Below, in pieces: positions 1-8,974 of a DNA stretch of 64,000 nt. The notes under the pieces were generated by a model, which searched no databases, was not told the origin of the DNA, and saw only the letters and a program-made list of their open reading frames with translations. Made by a program: the position numbers and the translations under genes. The first letter of the stretch is position 1. Each line of letters begins with the position of its first letter. Location: the NCBI GenBank assembly GCA_964498395.1, contig CAZCHE010000003.1:496001-560000 (forward strand). Direction: 5' to 3'. Source of the stretch: Parapedobacter sp964498395 (GTDB lineage: Bacteria; Bacteroidota; Bacteroidia; Sphingobacteriales; Sphingobacteriaceae).

Positions 1-536
1 TCGGACTTGGCTTTTTACTTATCGTATCCTTGATTGCCAACGGTATCATCGTAGCCCTGAGCTCGCAGATTACGCAGTATTTCCCCGAGATTTCCGTGGT
101 CGTCGTAGAATGGGTGAACATCGGGTTGACCTTTTTTGTCATCACCTGCCTGTTCATGTTTATTTTCCGTTTCCTTCCGGACGCCCGCATGCGTTTCAAA
201 GATGTGGTCGGTGGCGCCATATTTACCGCGGCCCTGTTTATGCTTGGCAGGTACCTCATCGCGCTATATATGCAGTACAGTGCGCCTGCGTCGGCATACG
301 GTGCCGCAGGCTCCATCATCGTACTCTTGCTGTGGATCTATTATTCGGCTGCTATCCTGTATTTTGGTGCGGAGTTTACCAAAGTCTATGCGCAACGGTA
401 CGGCAATGGCATATTACCGACCAGCTATGCGGTCAAAATCATCCAAACCGAAGCCGAGGTAGAGGGGAGACGGGAGACCGAAGATGGGAGTCCGAGGACC
501 GAAGACGGGAGTCAGGAGACCGAAGATGGCGAGTGA
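1..536 (+). CDS. YihY/BrkB family inner-membrane protein (C-terminal part)
   Basis: The gene enters from the left edge already in frame (frame starting at base 3), so the start is outside the window. The visible part has three or more hydrophobic helices and ends the membrane domain with a YGAAGS motif followed by LLLWIYYSA and a conserved FGAEFTKVYA segment, which is the usual end of YihY/BrkB (UPF0761) proteins. The family is an inner-membrane protein of uncertain function, once misnamed ribonuclease BN. The last 25 or so residues are unlike the family: a low-complexity tail built on TEDG, encoded by degenerate 21-base direct repeats. The stop lies 7 bases from the end of convergent dinB. 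Confidence 0.85.
   Translation, partial: GLGFLLIVSLIANGIIVALSSQITQYFPEISVVVVEWVNIGLTFFVITCLFMFIFRFLPDARMRFKDVVGGAIFTAALFMLGRYLIALYMQYSAPASAYGAAGSIIVLLLWIYYSAAILYFGAEFTKVYAQRYGNGILPTSYAVKIIQTEAEVEGRRETEDGSPRTEDGSQETEDGE
447..536 (+). repeat. Degenerate 21-base direct repeats encoding a TEDG-rich tail
   Basis: The 3' end of the YihY gene contains about three imperfect copies of a purine-rich unit based on GGGAGTCCGAGGACCGAAGA. It is read in frame as repeated TEDG peptides. The composition differs from the upstream membrane-protein codons and looks like an intergenic simple repeat that has been captured by the reading frame. Confidence 0.6.
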
Positions 537-543
537 AAACCAC

Positions 544-1632
544 TCAAAATAACGTAAGCTGCGCTGGCGATAATGGCGCATGGTCAAAATTGCTCACCGA
601 TATCCCCAGTAGCCGTATGGGGTTTGGGTCCTGCTCCATGACTTGCTGGAGGGATTGGCGGGCAATCGCAAAAATATCATCGCTTCCATCTGTAAAATAA
701 GCAATGGAATGGCTTCTGGTAATCAGTCGAAAATCGGCAAATCGGACTTTTAGCGTAAACGTGCGCCCTTTGAGTTTACGATGCTGCAAGCGACCGGATA
801 GCTTTCTTGAGATCTTACCGAGTTCCTCTTCCAGTGCTTCGATGTTCAATAGATCTTTCGCAAAGGTATCTTCCACGGCCAATGATTTGATGACACGATC
901 AGGCTGCACCGGCCGGTCATCTATTCCCCGTACGATGCGATAATAAAAGCGACCACTCTTGCCAAATAACCGGACCAAAGCGGCTTCATCCAGTCGCTTG
1001 AGATCAGCTCCGGTAAACAGTTGCAGCCGCTTCATTTTAGCGGCGGTCACTTTCCCCACACCGAAGAACTTTTCTACGGGAAGGCTTTCCATAAACTTTG
1101 CTATCCGCGACGGCCCGATAAATGTCAGTCCATCCGGCTTGTTCATATCAGACGCAATTTTAGCGACAAACTTATTGGTGGATACCCCCGCCGAGGCGGT
1201 CAGTTGCAACTCCGTGCGGATGGCTTCTTTAATCTGACGTGCGATCTCCAACGCAAACCCAATCCCCTGCTTGTCATGGGTCACATCCAAATAGGCTTCA
1301 TCCAGTGAAAGTGGCTCGATGACATCGGTATAGCGGCGGAAAATCGCCCTAATCTGTGCAGAAACTTCTTTATAGCTATCAAACCTCGGGAAAACGAAGA
1401 TGGCTTGCGGACAAAGCTTGGCTGCTTGCCTACACGGCATTGCAGATCGCACCCCATATTGCCGCGCCTCGTAACTAGCTGTTGCGACTACACCACGGCC
1501 ATCCGGTGATCCCCCAACGATAAGGGGTTTACCGCGATACTCAGGAAAATCGCGCTGCTCAACCGAGGCATAAAATGCATCCATGTCAATATGGATGATT
1601 TTCCTAATGGCTTTCCCTTGTTCACTTGGCAT
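544..1632 (-). CDS. dinB: DNA polymerase IV (Y-family translesion polymerase)
   Basis: This 362-residue protein is a normal-length DinB. The catalytic acids are visible in HIDMDAFYASVE (Asp16, Asp18) and SLDEAYLDVT (Asp111, Glu112), followed by helix-hairpin-helix and little-finger regions. The last five residues, QLTLF, match the beta-clamp binding motif (QLxLF), which places the protein at stalled replication forks. It copies damaged templates in the cytosol with low fidelity. The ATG at 1632 lies 31 bases after the stop of the upstream minus-strand gene. No LexA-type operator was recognised in the short gap, so SOS control cannot be claimed. Confidence 0.95.
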   Translation of the reverse strand: MPSEQGKAIRKIIHIDMDAFYASVEQRDFPEYRGKPLIVGGSPDGRGVVATASYEARQYGVRSAMPCRQAAKLCPQAIFVFPRFDSYKEVSAQIRAIFRRYTDVIEPLSLDEAYLDVTHDKQGIGFALEIARQIKEAIRTELQLTASAGVSTNKFVAKIASDMNKPDGLTFIGPSRIAKFMESLPVEKFFGVGKVTAAKMKRLQLFTGADLKRLDEAALVRLFGKSGRFYYRIVRGIDDRPVQPDRVIKSLAVEDTFAKDLLNIEALEEELGKISRKLSGRLQHRKLKGRTFTLKVRFADFRLITRSHSIAYFTDGSDDIFAIARQSLQQVMEQDPNPIRLLGISVSNFDHAPLSPAQLTLF

Positions 1633-1663
1633 GGCTACCTCCTCATAGCTTAGCCCCCTGCGC

Positions 1664-4387
1664 TTATTTTACCGTATATCGGTATACCGCACGGCCAACA
1701 TTCCCATGTGCATCGACACCTTCCACCACAACCCGATAGCTGCCTAAGCCATCGGCATTGTAATAGTCAACATGGGCCTGTCCATCCTCCCCGGCACGCA
1801 CGGCGGGGTTCCAATAGACCGTTGTCCGAATATCATTGACGGCCCGGCGCTCAGGGGTGTCATATTTGGGCATATAGAATTTCCGTTCCTTGACGTATCC
1901 CAATGGGGTCAAATCCACGATATTGCTTTTTGGAAGAAGCGCCTCGATTTCGCTGAGCGACATCCGTGGTGCTTTTTCCACTTTCTTGGTATAAATAGAA
2001 ACCACTCCGTTATTTTGGTGGGTACGGCTCACCACACCCAATTCATCCCTCAAGAAAATCTCAATGCCTTCCACATCCGCGGGCATAATGCCATTCAGGC
2101 CCGGCACATCGATGGCCATGCCATTTACAAAAAACTGCACGGGTATCCTTCCTCCGGCATTGTAATCGCGCGTGATGAAGAAATTCTGCGCCTGCGCGTC
2201 ATAAGTGATTCCGGTCAATGCCGTTTGCAAGCACATGACCAGCACGTTGCACCCTTTAAGCCGTTCGGCGCCGATGCGATGATCAGCCATCCCCAACGCA
2301 GAAATGGCAGGGTAGTCCTTATGGGAAACAGCAGGACGAACCGTTCCCGTCACCTCCACTTCTTCTAGCATGATGGATGTGCGATATACATTCCGGCTAT
2401 TGTTCAAGTAAGGCGCCAGGGATACGTCGATGTTAGCCAATCCATCCGCCCATCGGATATTGGGATCGATGGCCGGAAACTCAGTCGGATCCAAGTTGAT
2501 GACCATATTCCGATAATTATCATTACCTCGAGCATTTACCGTTACCCGCGATGAATCCGGAAACGTCAAATTCTGAAAGACGAACCGGCCATTTTCATCC
2601 GTATACGTATCCGTTCGAAAACTTCTTTCTGGAATGGAAAGCAACAGCCCTCCGTTTGGCACCGGCTTGCCATTATTCAACCGCAAGTAACCCGATATCT
2701 CGATTCCCTGCTCGGGGAGGAAGTATACCTGCGGGTAGTTCTCGGCCAAGATCTCTTCGTAAGAAAACCGCCGATATCCTTGCGTGAGCAACAAGATATC
2801 CAGTGCTTCCCGCTTTTGCTCGTCGGGTCGGTTGAAGTAATAGTTGGGCTGTTCTACATATCCCGTAAGATCCGATGTGAGCAACATATTGCTCAGGATG
2901 GTGATTTCCTTATCTTCCTCATAGGGCACCTTGGTTTCATCGATAACCGCTATCGAATAGTTGCCCGCCGTAGCTTGCCCATTGTTATCCACCGCAAGTG
3001 CCAATTTAACCTGCTGCTTGGGTGAATATTCTTTTTGATCACTGGTAACCTTGATATCCAGTGGCTTAATGTTTTCCACAAAAACCAGTCGTTCACTAAT
3101 CGGTTTGGCGTCTGACGTAAACAGTGTAATTTGTGCGATACCGGTGGGGAAACGTTCCTTTGGCAAATTGACCAATACCGCATCATTACGCAGTACGGCC
3201 TGTGCTGCATAACATAAAATGCCATTGCTTTGCGCGATTAAGTAATACGCCTTGCCTTTATTTGCCTCAAAAAAGGTTGTATTGGCTACAATGGCTAACC
3301 GCAATTGGGCAGTATCAACCCCTTGTACGGTAACGCTGATGCCTTGTTCCATCACTTCCGGTAATGGGTAGGTACGCACCTCGCCATTCTCAAAAGATAC
3401 CTGAGCCGTGTATCCTTCGCCCATTTCGGGGATAAAGGTGAAGTGTCCCATGCCCAAGTGGCTATCGGAAAATTCAGCTACCACTTCATTGCGATTATTC
3501 ACAACCTGCCCTTTTACTTTCAACCCCAGTCCATCACTGCCTACGGCTTTAAATGCCACCTTCTTGGATAATCCGGCCACCAAATCTCCCCCTTCCGGAA
3601 AAAACTGCACATCGGCATCCCATAGCGCTGCCTGTAGTGGGAAAGCGCCCATCATCGGCGGAGCGCTGCCACCGGATTCCAGGGAAACATGCAAATTGCC
3701 CTTTTTCAACACCTCGCGATCTTTCCCGTTGATATTGATGATGACATTGCCCATCACATCTGTCTGCCCCTTGCCGTCATCGATGGGTTCCCAACCGGCG
3801 ACTGCAGCCCACGTGAATTTCCTATTGCCTAATGGTTTCCCCTCCCGGTCTTTGAACTGGATCACCGCTTGTGTACGGGCATTCTTGCCCTTGCTGACAT
3901 CATTGAAATCAATGGTATAATGCAAATGATTGTTCAATACGTCGCCCACCGGAACAACCTTGTTGAAAAAATATGCTGAATTGAAATTCACCATCCATTT
4001 CGTATACGCCCTGAAACGGTAATTGTCTTGGGCATACCATTCCTGATCGAGCACCAAATGCCCTTCCCCAACATGGTCGGTGAGCGGTATCCGCAACGTT
4101 TGCATCAACGAATCCCGACCATTCATGACCTCCACATACACCACCTTACTGAGTTGGTAGTCATACATATTACTCGTCAAGTAGGTTTTAAACCACAATG
4201 TATCACCCACCGCATAATAGGGTTTATCAAAATGCAGGTGTACCTTTTCGATGGGATACGATTCCAGCAATTTTTGCGTCTTCTCTACGACGGTATTGAT
4301 ACTCGTGCTATCCTGACGGGCATATAGTGATGTTGAAAATAGGCTAACGAAAACAAAACAGGCAATTAATCTTTCAATCCGGTTCAT
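1664..4387 (-). CDS. Exported macroglobulin-like protein with a TonB-plug-like domain
   Basis: The 907-residue product starts with a cleavable signal peptide (residues 1-24, ending LYARQ). Next comes an MG2/macroglobulin-like segment (about 50-150, with EKVHLHFDKPYYAVGDTLWF) and further beta-rich domains. A carboxypeptidase-regulatory-like fold lies near 565-625 (ISGYLRLNNGKPVPNGG). A plug-like region (about 700-810) has FFVNGMAID and a run ending NNGVVSIYTKK, as in TonB-dependent receptor plugs. There is no beta-barrel after it, so this is not a transporter by itself. Such proteins are common and poorly characterised in Bacteroidota; periplasmic or outer-membrane location is inferred. It has its own 136-base upstream gap and reads toward dinB. 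Confidence 0.75.
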   Translation of the reverse strand: MNRIERLIACFVFVSLFSTSLYARQDSTSINTVVEKTQKLLESYPIEKVHLHFDKPYYAVGDTLWFKTYLTSNMYDYQLSKVVYVEVMNGRDSLMQTLRIPLTDHVGEGHLVLDQEWYAQDNYRFRAYTKWMVNFNSAYFFNKVVPVGDVLNNHLHYTIDFNDVSKGKNARTQAVIQFKDREGKPLGNRKFTWAAVAGWEPIDDGKGQTDVMGNVIININGKDREVLKKGNLHVSLESGGSAPPMMGAFPLQAALWDADVQFFPEGGDLVAGLSKKVAFKAVGSDGLGLKVKGQVVNNRNEVVAEFSDSHLGMGHFTFIPEMGEGYTAQVSFENGEVRTYPLPEVMEQGISVTVQGVDTAQLRLAIVANTTFFEANKGKAYYLIAQSNGILCYAAQAVLRNDAVLVNLPKERFPTGIAQITLFTSDAKPISERLVFVENIKPLDIKVTSDQKEYSPKQQVKLALAVDNNGQATAGNYSIAVIDETKVPYEEDKEITILSNMLLTSDLTGYVEQPNYYFNRPDEQKREALDILLLTQGYRRFSYEEILAENYPQVYFLPEQGIEISGYLRLNNGKPVPNGGLLLSIPERSFRTDTYTDENGRFVFQNLTFPDSSRVTVNARGNDNYRNMVINLDPTEFPAIDPNIRWADGLANIDVSLAPYLNNSRNVYRTSIMLEEVEVTGTVRPAVSHKDYPAISALGMADHRIGAERLKGCNVLVMCLQTALTGITYDAQAQNFFITRDYNAGGRIPVQFFVNGMAIDVPGLNGIMPADVEGIEIFLRDELGVVSRTHQNNGVVSIYTKKVEKAPRMSLSEIEALLPKSNIVDLTPLGYVKERKFYMPKYDTPERRAVNDIRTTVYWNPAVRAGEDGQAHVDYYNADGLGSYRVVVEGVDAHGNVGRAVYRYTVK

Positions 4388-4523
4388 TCAAATCAATCTT
4401 GAGTGGAATCAGTGGCTAATATATTTAATTTCGTCAATTTCGCCAATTACCGATTACTTTTTAACACTTTCATGGTCATCGGAACGGCTCTTCGTGCCTC
4501 GCACGATCACCGAAAACATCCCT

Positions 4524-5990
4524 TTACAGCAAGGGTGCTAATAACCTACATACCGAATCCATGCCCCGCTTCCACCGCGGCCGCTGCATCCAGGATTTGA
4601 TAGTTATCAAGGTGCAGGATTCCTTATCCACTTCAAACTGTGTCCGCAATTGCTCGCACAAGTCATGGTCGCTGACGATGGTGCTGACCTCAAAATTGAT
4701 GAAAAAGCTACGTATATCTAAGTTGACGGTACCGATGTAGGCTAATTTTGCATCAATACAGATGGTTTTGGCATGGATAAACCCTTTCTCATATAAGTAT
4801 ACGGATACGCCACGCTGTAGCAATGGTTTAAGAAAAGAAAACGACGCATGTTGTACAATGAAAGAGTCTGATTGCGCGGGAAGCATTAATTCTACGTTAA
4901 CGCCTGATGCCGCCGCCAATTGGAGTGCCGTGCTCAGCTCATCACTTGGGATGAAGTAAGGGGTACATAACTGAATAGACGCTTCCGCTTCGGCGATGCC
5001 CAGCAACATGGCTTCCATATTATACGGCCCCAGCGAACCCGGGTCACTAAAGGCATATGTCACGGCTGCATGGCCAGTGGGCAACATCGGAGCCGTATAA
5101 AGATAGCCATCCGTAATATTGAAAGGCTCGCCTTTGGCTAAATGCCAACTCATCCAAAACTGGGCCTGAAGCATATTGACGGACTCGCCTTGGATTTTTA
5201 TAGACGTATCCCGCCAATACAATGCTTTGTCCTCCGTATTGATGTATTTATCGCTGATATTAATTCCACCGACAAACGCGGTATGCCCATCGATGATTAC
5301 TATTTTTCGATGGTTTCGGTAATTGCTATTGGCTAATGAGGAGAATGTGACGGGCATGAACGACACGAATTGGATACCTGCCTTGGTCAACCGACTGCGC
5401 TTTCGCCTCAACCTGGGCGATCCGAATGCATCCGCGATAAGCCGCACGACAACACCAGCCGATGCCTTCTCCTCCAAAAGGGCAAGGATTTGACGACCAA
5501 TACCATCTAAATCAACGATATAGTATTCCAAATGGATATGGTGTTGAGCCATACGAATAGCTTCGATCAGTTCAGGGAATTTCTGCTCTCCATTCACCAG
5601 TAACTTCACCTTATTGTGAAGGGATGGGGGCGCGATACGTTGGTTTTTTAAAAAGGCAAATACGCGGCTTAGCGAACCGATCGTCTGCTGCAATGCGTGG
5701 ATGTTATCGTCCATGATGGGATTGAGCCTATCCCATACCTTCAATAAGCGAACGTGATTTTCTCGGTTTTGTGTCTGAAATACCTTGATTCTTTCAAATT
5801 TTTGGCCGAATAGGTAATAAATCACCACCCCCAGTACCGGCAAGAACACGATGACCATGATCCAAGCGATGGTCTTCGACGGATTGCGGTTTTCAATCAA
5901 GATGGTCAGGATGATCCCCAGATAAACCAACAACACCGGTATCCAATACCAATGGGAGAGCAACTGAATAAACTGATTGACCACGTCCAT
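4524..5990 (-). CDS. cls: Cardiolipin synthase (phospholipase D family)
   Basis: The 488-residue protein has two N-terminal membrane helices (about residues 14-37 and 40-64, the PLDc_N region) and two phospholipase-D catalytic HKD motifs. The first is NHRKIVIIDG near residue 228; the second is HAKTICIDA near residue 404. This is the architecture of bacterial cardiolipin synthases, which condense two phosphatidylglycerols, or exchange head groups, at the inner membrane. The length is typical. A TAnnTTTG-type element lies 36 bases upstream of the ATG, so it probably has its own promoter, although the neighbouring ATP-grasp gene is in the same direction. Confidence 0.93.
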   Translation of the reverse strand: MDVVNQFIQLLSHWYWIPVLLVYLGIILTILIENRNPSKTIAWIMVIVFLPVLGVVIYYLFGQKFERIKVFQTQNRENHVRLLKVWDRLNPIMDDNIHALQQTIGSLSRVFAFLKNQRIAPPSLHNKVKLLVNGEQKFPELIEAIRMAQHHIHLEYYIVDLDGIGRQILALLEEKASAGVVVRLIADAFGSPRLRRKRSRLTKAGIQFVSFMPVTFSSLANSNYRNHRKIVIIDGHTAFVGGINISDKYINTEDKALYWRDTSIKIQGESVNMLQAQFWMSWHLAKGEPFNITDGYLYTAPMLPTGHAAVTYAFSDPGSLGPYNMEAMLLGIAEAEASIQLCTPYFIPSDELSTALQLAAASGVNVELMLPAQSDSFIVQHASFSFLKPLLQRGVSVYLYEKGFIHAKTICIDAKLAYIGTVNLDIRSFFINFEVSTIVSDHDLCEQLRTQFEVDKESCTLITIKSWMQRPRWKRGMDSVCRLLAPLL

Positions 5991-6025
5991 CTTGATACGG
6001 GTTAAGCATGGTTTGATACGGCAAT

Positions 6026-6033
6026 CAAACTTA
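6026..6033 (-). promoter_or_regulatory. Putative -7 promoter element of cls
   Basis: On the minus strand the site reads TAAGTTTG, an exact match to the Bacteroidota -7 consensus TAnnTTTG. It lies about 36 bases upstream of the cls ATG, giving an expected leader of roughly 30 bases. No TTG is seen at the expected -33 distance, which lowers confidence. Confidence 0.4.
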
Positions 6034-6064
6034 CTGAATATCCAGCGGATTATGAAAAGGTCGA

Positions 6065-7057
6065 TTAGCGACCGACCTTGCGTTCGATGGCCGTGATGAC
6101 CGCTTGATAGAAATCGACGCCTTGAATTTCACTGGCCTGCCGCAGCCCACCCGGGCTAAATACATTTATTTCCATCAATTTGTCGCCGATGATATCCAAG
6201 CCTACGAAGAACATTCCGTCCGCTTTTAACTTTGGCCCTACCGTATCGACAATGTGTTGCAGTTGCTTGGTCATCCTTGTTTTTCGTGCTTTCCCGCCTT
6301 GGTGGATGTTACTGCGGATATCTCCCTTTTGCTGCACACGCCGGATAACGGCGGTCTTCCCTTCTACCTGTAGCACTTCGCCGTCAAGCAAAAAGAGCCG
6401 GATATCCCCTTTTTGGGCGGCAGGCAAATACTCCTGTGCAATCAGGTAGCCATCCCGACAGATGGCCTCCACAATCTGCTTGATGTTTTTATTGTCTTTT
6501 TTATCGATCAGAAACACATTTTTCCCCCCGGAGCCTTTCAATGGTTTCAAGATGATTTTATGGTTATGCGCACGATAGAAGTGTTCGACGTCGCCCATCT
6601 CACGCGTGATGATAGTTTTAGGACGTACATCTTCATCAAAATACTGTAGGTACAGTTTGCTAGACGCCTGCGCGAGCCCATGTGGGTCGTTGAGCACGAG
6701 TACGCCTTGTTGACTAGCCAATTGGCCGAACAGGATACCGACGTCTTGTGCCCAAGGCCGATTTTCCATATCCACCACGGGATCATTTCGCAAAAACAAT
6801 ACATCCAAGTCTTTGGCGGCAATTTTTTGCTTGTCGCACTCCTTCAATGCCTCCAAGAATGTCGATGGTGCACGAAACTCCTTTGCGGGCAGCTTTCGGG
6901 CGTGCGCGCCCATCTGTCCATTCGGCAGATAAGCTAAGTCACCGGTACCGATGTAAAACACGCTATGACCCAAACGGTGCGCTTCAAGTGCAAGACCCGT
7001 TGTGGTAAAAGATACCAGTTCTTTACGGGGTTGATTGACCAAAAATCCAATATTCAT
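6065..7057 (-). CDS. Glutathione-synthase-like ATP-grasp ligase
   Basis: The 330-residue protein has the prokaryotic glutathione synthetase layout: an N-terminal pre-ATP-grasp domain (FLVNQPRKE, then FLRNDPVVDMENRPW), an ATP-grasp core with KPLKGSGGKNVF, and the Mg/ATP-binding end LMEINVFSPGGLRQ, comparable to MEINVTSPTG in GshB. ATP-grasp ligases join a carboxylate to an amine through an acyl phosphate. No gamma-glutamylcysteine ligase is visible here and most Bacteroidota do not make glutathione, so the substrate is unknown. It follows the QEGLA and amidohydrolase genes in the same direction (69-base gap), which suggests that it acts with them rather than in glutathione synthesis. Confidence 0.8.
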   Translation of the reverse strand: MNIGFLVNQPRKELVSFTTTGLALEAHRLGHSVFYIGTGDLAYLPNGQMGAHARKLPAKEFRAPSTFLEALKECDKQKIAAKDLDVLFLRNDPVVDMENRPWAQDVGILFGQLASQQGVLVLNDPHGLAQASSKLYLQYFDEDVRPKTIITREMGDVEHFYRAHNHKIILKPLKGSGGKNVFLIDKKDNKNIKQIVEAICRDGYLIAQEYLPAAQKGDIRLFLLDGEVLQVEGKTAVIRRVQQKGDIRSNIHQGGKARKTRMTKQLQHIVDTVGPKLKADGMFFVGLDIIGDKLMEINVFSPGGLRQASEIQGVDFYQAVITAIERKVGR

Positions 7058-7126
7058 AAACGACTATTTGACAATTTGAAGATGTGATGATTTACCCTAA
7101 GCAATCTACCGATGTTAACAGCACGC

Positions 7127-8974
7127 TTAATTAATCATCTTAAAAATATTGCCCCCCCGCTTGATGCTCCCGATTTTCTGTACAAACGGTTTGTTGATAA
7201 ACCGGGGAGTAATCGGAGGCGGCTGGAGCAGGCCCCGATGCGTCAATTCCTCAATGACAGGCAGGTAATCTTGCCTGATTTTGCCCACCAATAACTTTGA
7301 AATGTCCTTGCCTTGCTTAATATATTCAATCATATTGAGCAACCCTTTGAGGTATACCGCGTCTTTCGTGAGCCCGCCTCCTCGATACACACGCATCGTG
7401 ATATAAAAAGCGGTTTCCGGCTTAAAAGCATACTTATCTGTCAACATAAAGAATGTATCGGAAAATGTATTGCCTGCCACCATCTGGTAGACGGCCACCA
7501 CCCGAGCGGCTAAGGTGCGTATCCGCTCATTGGTTAACCCATCCACCAAATATTCAGCCAACACTGCCAATCCTTCTTGCAACTGCTCATACCCCGGCAC
7601 GCCCAAATAGAAGAGTTTGAACGGCTGGGCCATGCCGTTGTAATAGGTGGCTACGTGCGTACCGATCTCATGCTGCACCAAGGCAAACGCCCTTTCCTTA
7701 CTGATGCGGTAGCGACTGCCAATATTCAACGTACCCCGTGAGACCATCACCCCTTCTACATCATCCCGAATACGTACCGCTGTTGACACTTTGTCGAATT
7801 GCGCTTTCAAATAGTGCAATTCCGTTTCTGCCACTTGCGCAAACGCCTGCGCATCTAACATTTCTGCTTTCTGCGGCTTATGCATGGTATCAGCGGCCAC
7901 CAGTATCGCCTTTGCCGTTTCCAAGAGGTCTTCCTCGATATTGCCAAACAGTTGCTGACTGCCGTACAAGAAACCGGGAGTGTCGCGCTCTCCAAGCATA
8001 TTGAGCATTCGATCTATTTCTTTGCGTTTGTCTCGAAACAGGTAAGCGATCGTTGGATCCGCAATATCCTCGATCGGAAGATTGTAAAGTTCGCGTTTGA
8101 TCAATTCAGGATCTATCGGCATTGGCCGGTAATGGAACACCGGTTTACCGAGGTACTTACTTTTCTTGAAATCTTCCCATGCTTCCTGCGCATTGATGGG
8201 CGTGATGAGCAGCAAGAAGTCAAACAAATTATTGTATTCTGCCAGTTTGCTATCGATATCCCATACCAATTCGTGCAATTCGGTGGTACCCAGCATCTCA
8301 AAATGTGCGGCGTGGTAAGAGGTATGCATCCTGACAAATTCGAAGAAACTCTTTCGTAACGCCTTACCAAACCCCTCCCGCAATTCCCGCAGAAAAAGCG
8401 GGTATGGCATTCCGGTATGTTGATCCATATAGATCGGCGCAATTTCCAAACCAACGAGTATGATTTCACTCATTCGGGCCTCTTCATTGTCAATCAGGGC
8501 ACCATAGTAAGTGGGAGCAGGCATTTTCTTACGCTTTACAAGCGTCGCCGTCAATGGCTCCTTGCCGCTTACCGGTATACCCTGCAACGCCGACTGCAGC
8601 TTTTCGGCAATAGGTAAGGCGCTTTTTTGGCTGATGTGAATGGAGAACGTGGACGAGTCCACCCGATCGGATAGCCATACTTCAAGCAACATGAACCCCC
8701 CAAACTTGTCGGCTAGGGTATCGGCCACCAATTTAATAATCGGCAAGGCATTCAATTCATGGGCCTGATGGGTCACCATGTAGGCGGATTCCGTTTTGCC
8801 TAACGTCATGGTATAGGCATCCTCCCCATCAGGTGGTATGCGATAAACCAGCAAGAACGGCACAGGCCGATCCATATTCAACTCGCCTCCGCCGGGCAAG
8901 CTGATTTTCAGTGGATGCCCCTTTTTCAGTTTGTCCACAATACGGTTCATCTGATTTTTTTCGCTTTTGCTCAT
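7127..8974 (-). CDS. QEGLA-motif (DUF1704) zinc peptidase-like protein
   Basis: This 615-residue protein belongs to the family annotated as flavohemoglobin expression-modulating QEGLA motif protein. It carries HEIGTH (His435, Glu436, His440), a gluzincin-type HExxxH zinc site, and QEGLA (Glu467), which would supply the third ligand. The eukaryotic DUF1704 members MATCAP/TMCP are tubulin carboxypeptidases, so a metallocarboxypeptidase role is plausible; the bacterial substrate is unknown. The ATG at 8974 overlaps the upstream stop as ATGA, which decides the start against a longer in-frame extension reaching 9088 inside the amidohydrolase gene. The overlap implies translational coupling. Confidence 0.88.
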   Translation of the reverse strand: MSKSEKNQMNRIVDKLKKGHPLKISLPGGGELNMDRPVPFLLVYRIPPDGEDAYTMTLGKTESAYMVTHQAHELNALPIIKLVADTLADKFGGFMLLEVWLSDRVDSSTFSIHISQKSALPIAEKLQSALQGIPVSGKEPLTATLVKRKKMPAPTYYGALIDNEEARMSEIILVGLEIAPIYMDQHTGMPYPLFLRELREGFGKALRKSFFEFVRMHTSYHAAHFEMLGTTELHELVWDIDSKLAEYNNLFDFLLLITPINAQEAWEDFKKSKYLGKPVFHYRPMPIDPELIKRELYNLPIEDIADPTIAYLFRDKRKEIDRMLNMLGERDTPGFLYGSQQLFGNIEEDLLETAKAILVAADTMHKPQKAEMLDAQAFAQVAETELHYLKAQFDKVSTAVRIRDDVEGVMVSRGTLNIGSRYRISKERAFALVQHEIGTHVATYYNGMAQPFKLFYLGVPGYEQLQEGLAVLAEYLVDGLTNERIRTLAARVVAVYQMVAGNTFSDTFFMLTDKYAFKPETAFYITMRVYRGGGLTKDAVYLKGLLNMIEYIKQGKDISKLLVGKIRQDYLPVIEELTHRGLLQPPPITPRFINKPFVQKIGSIKRGGNIFKMIN

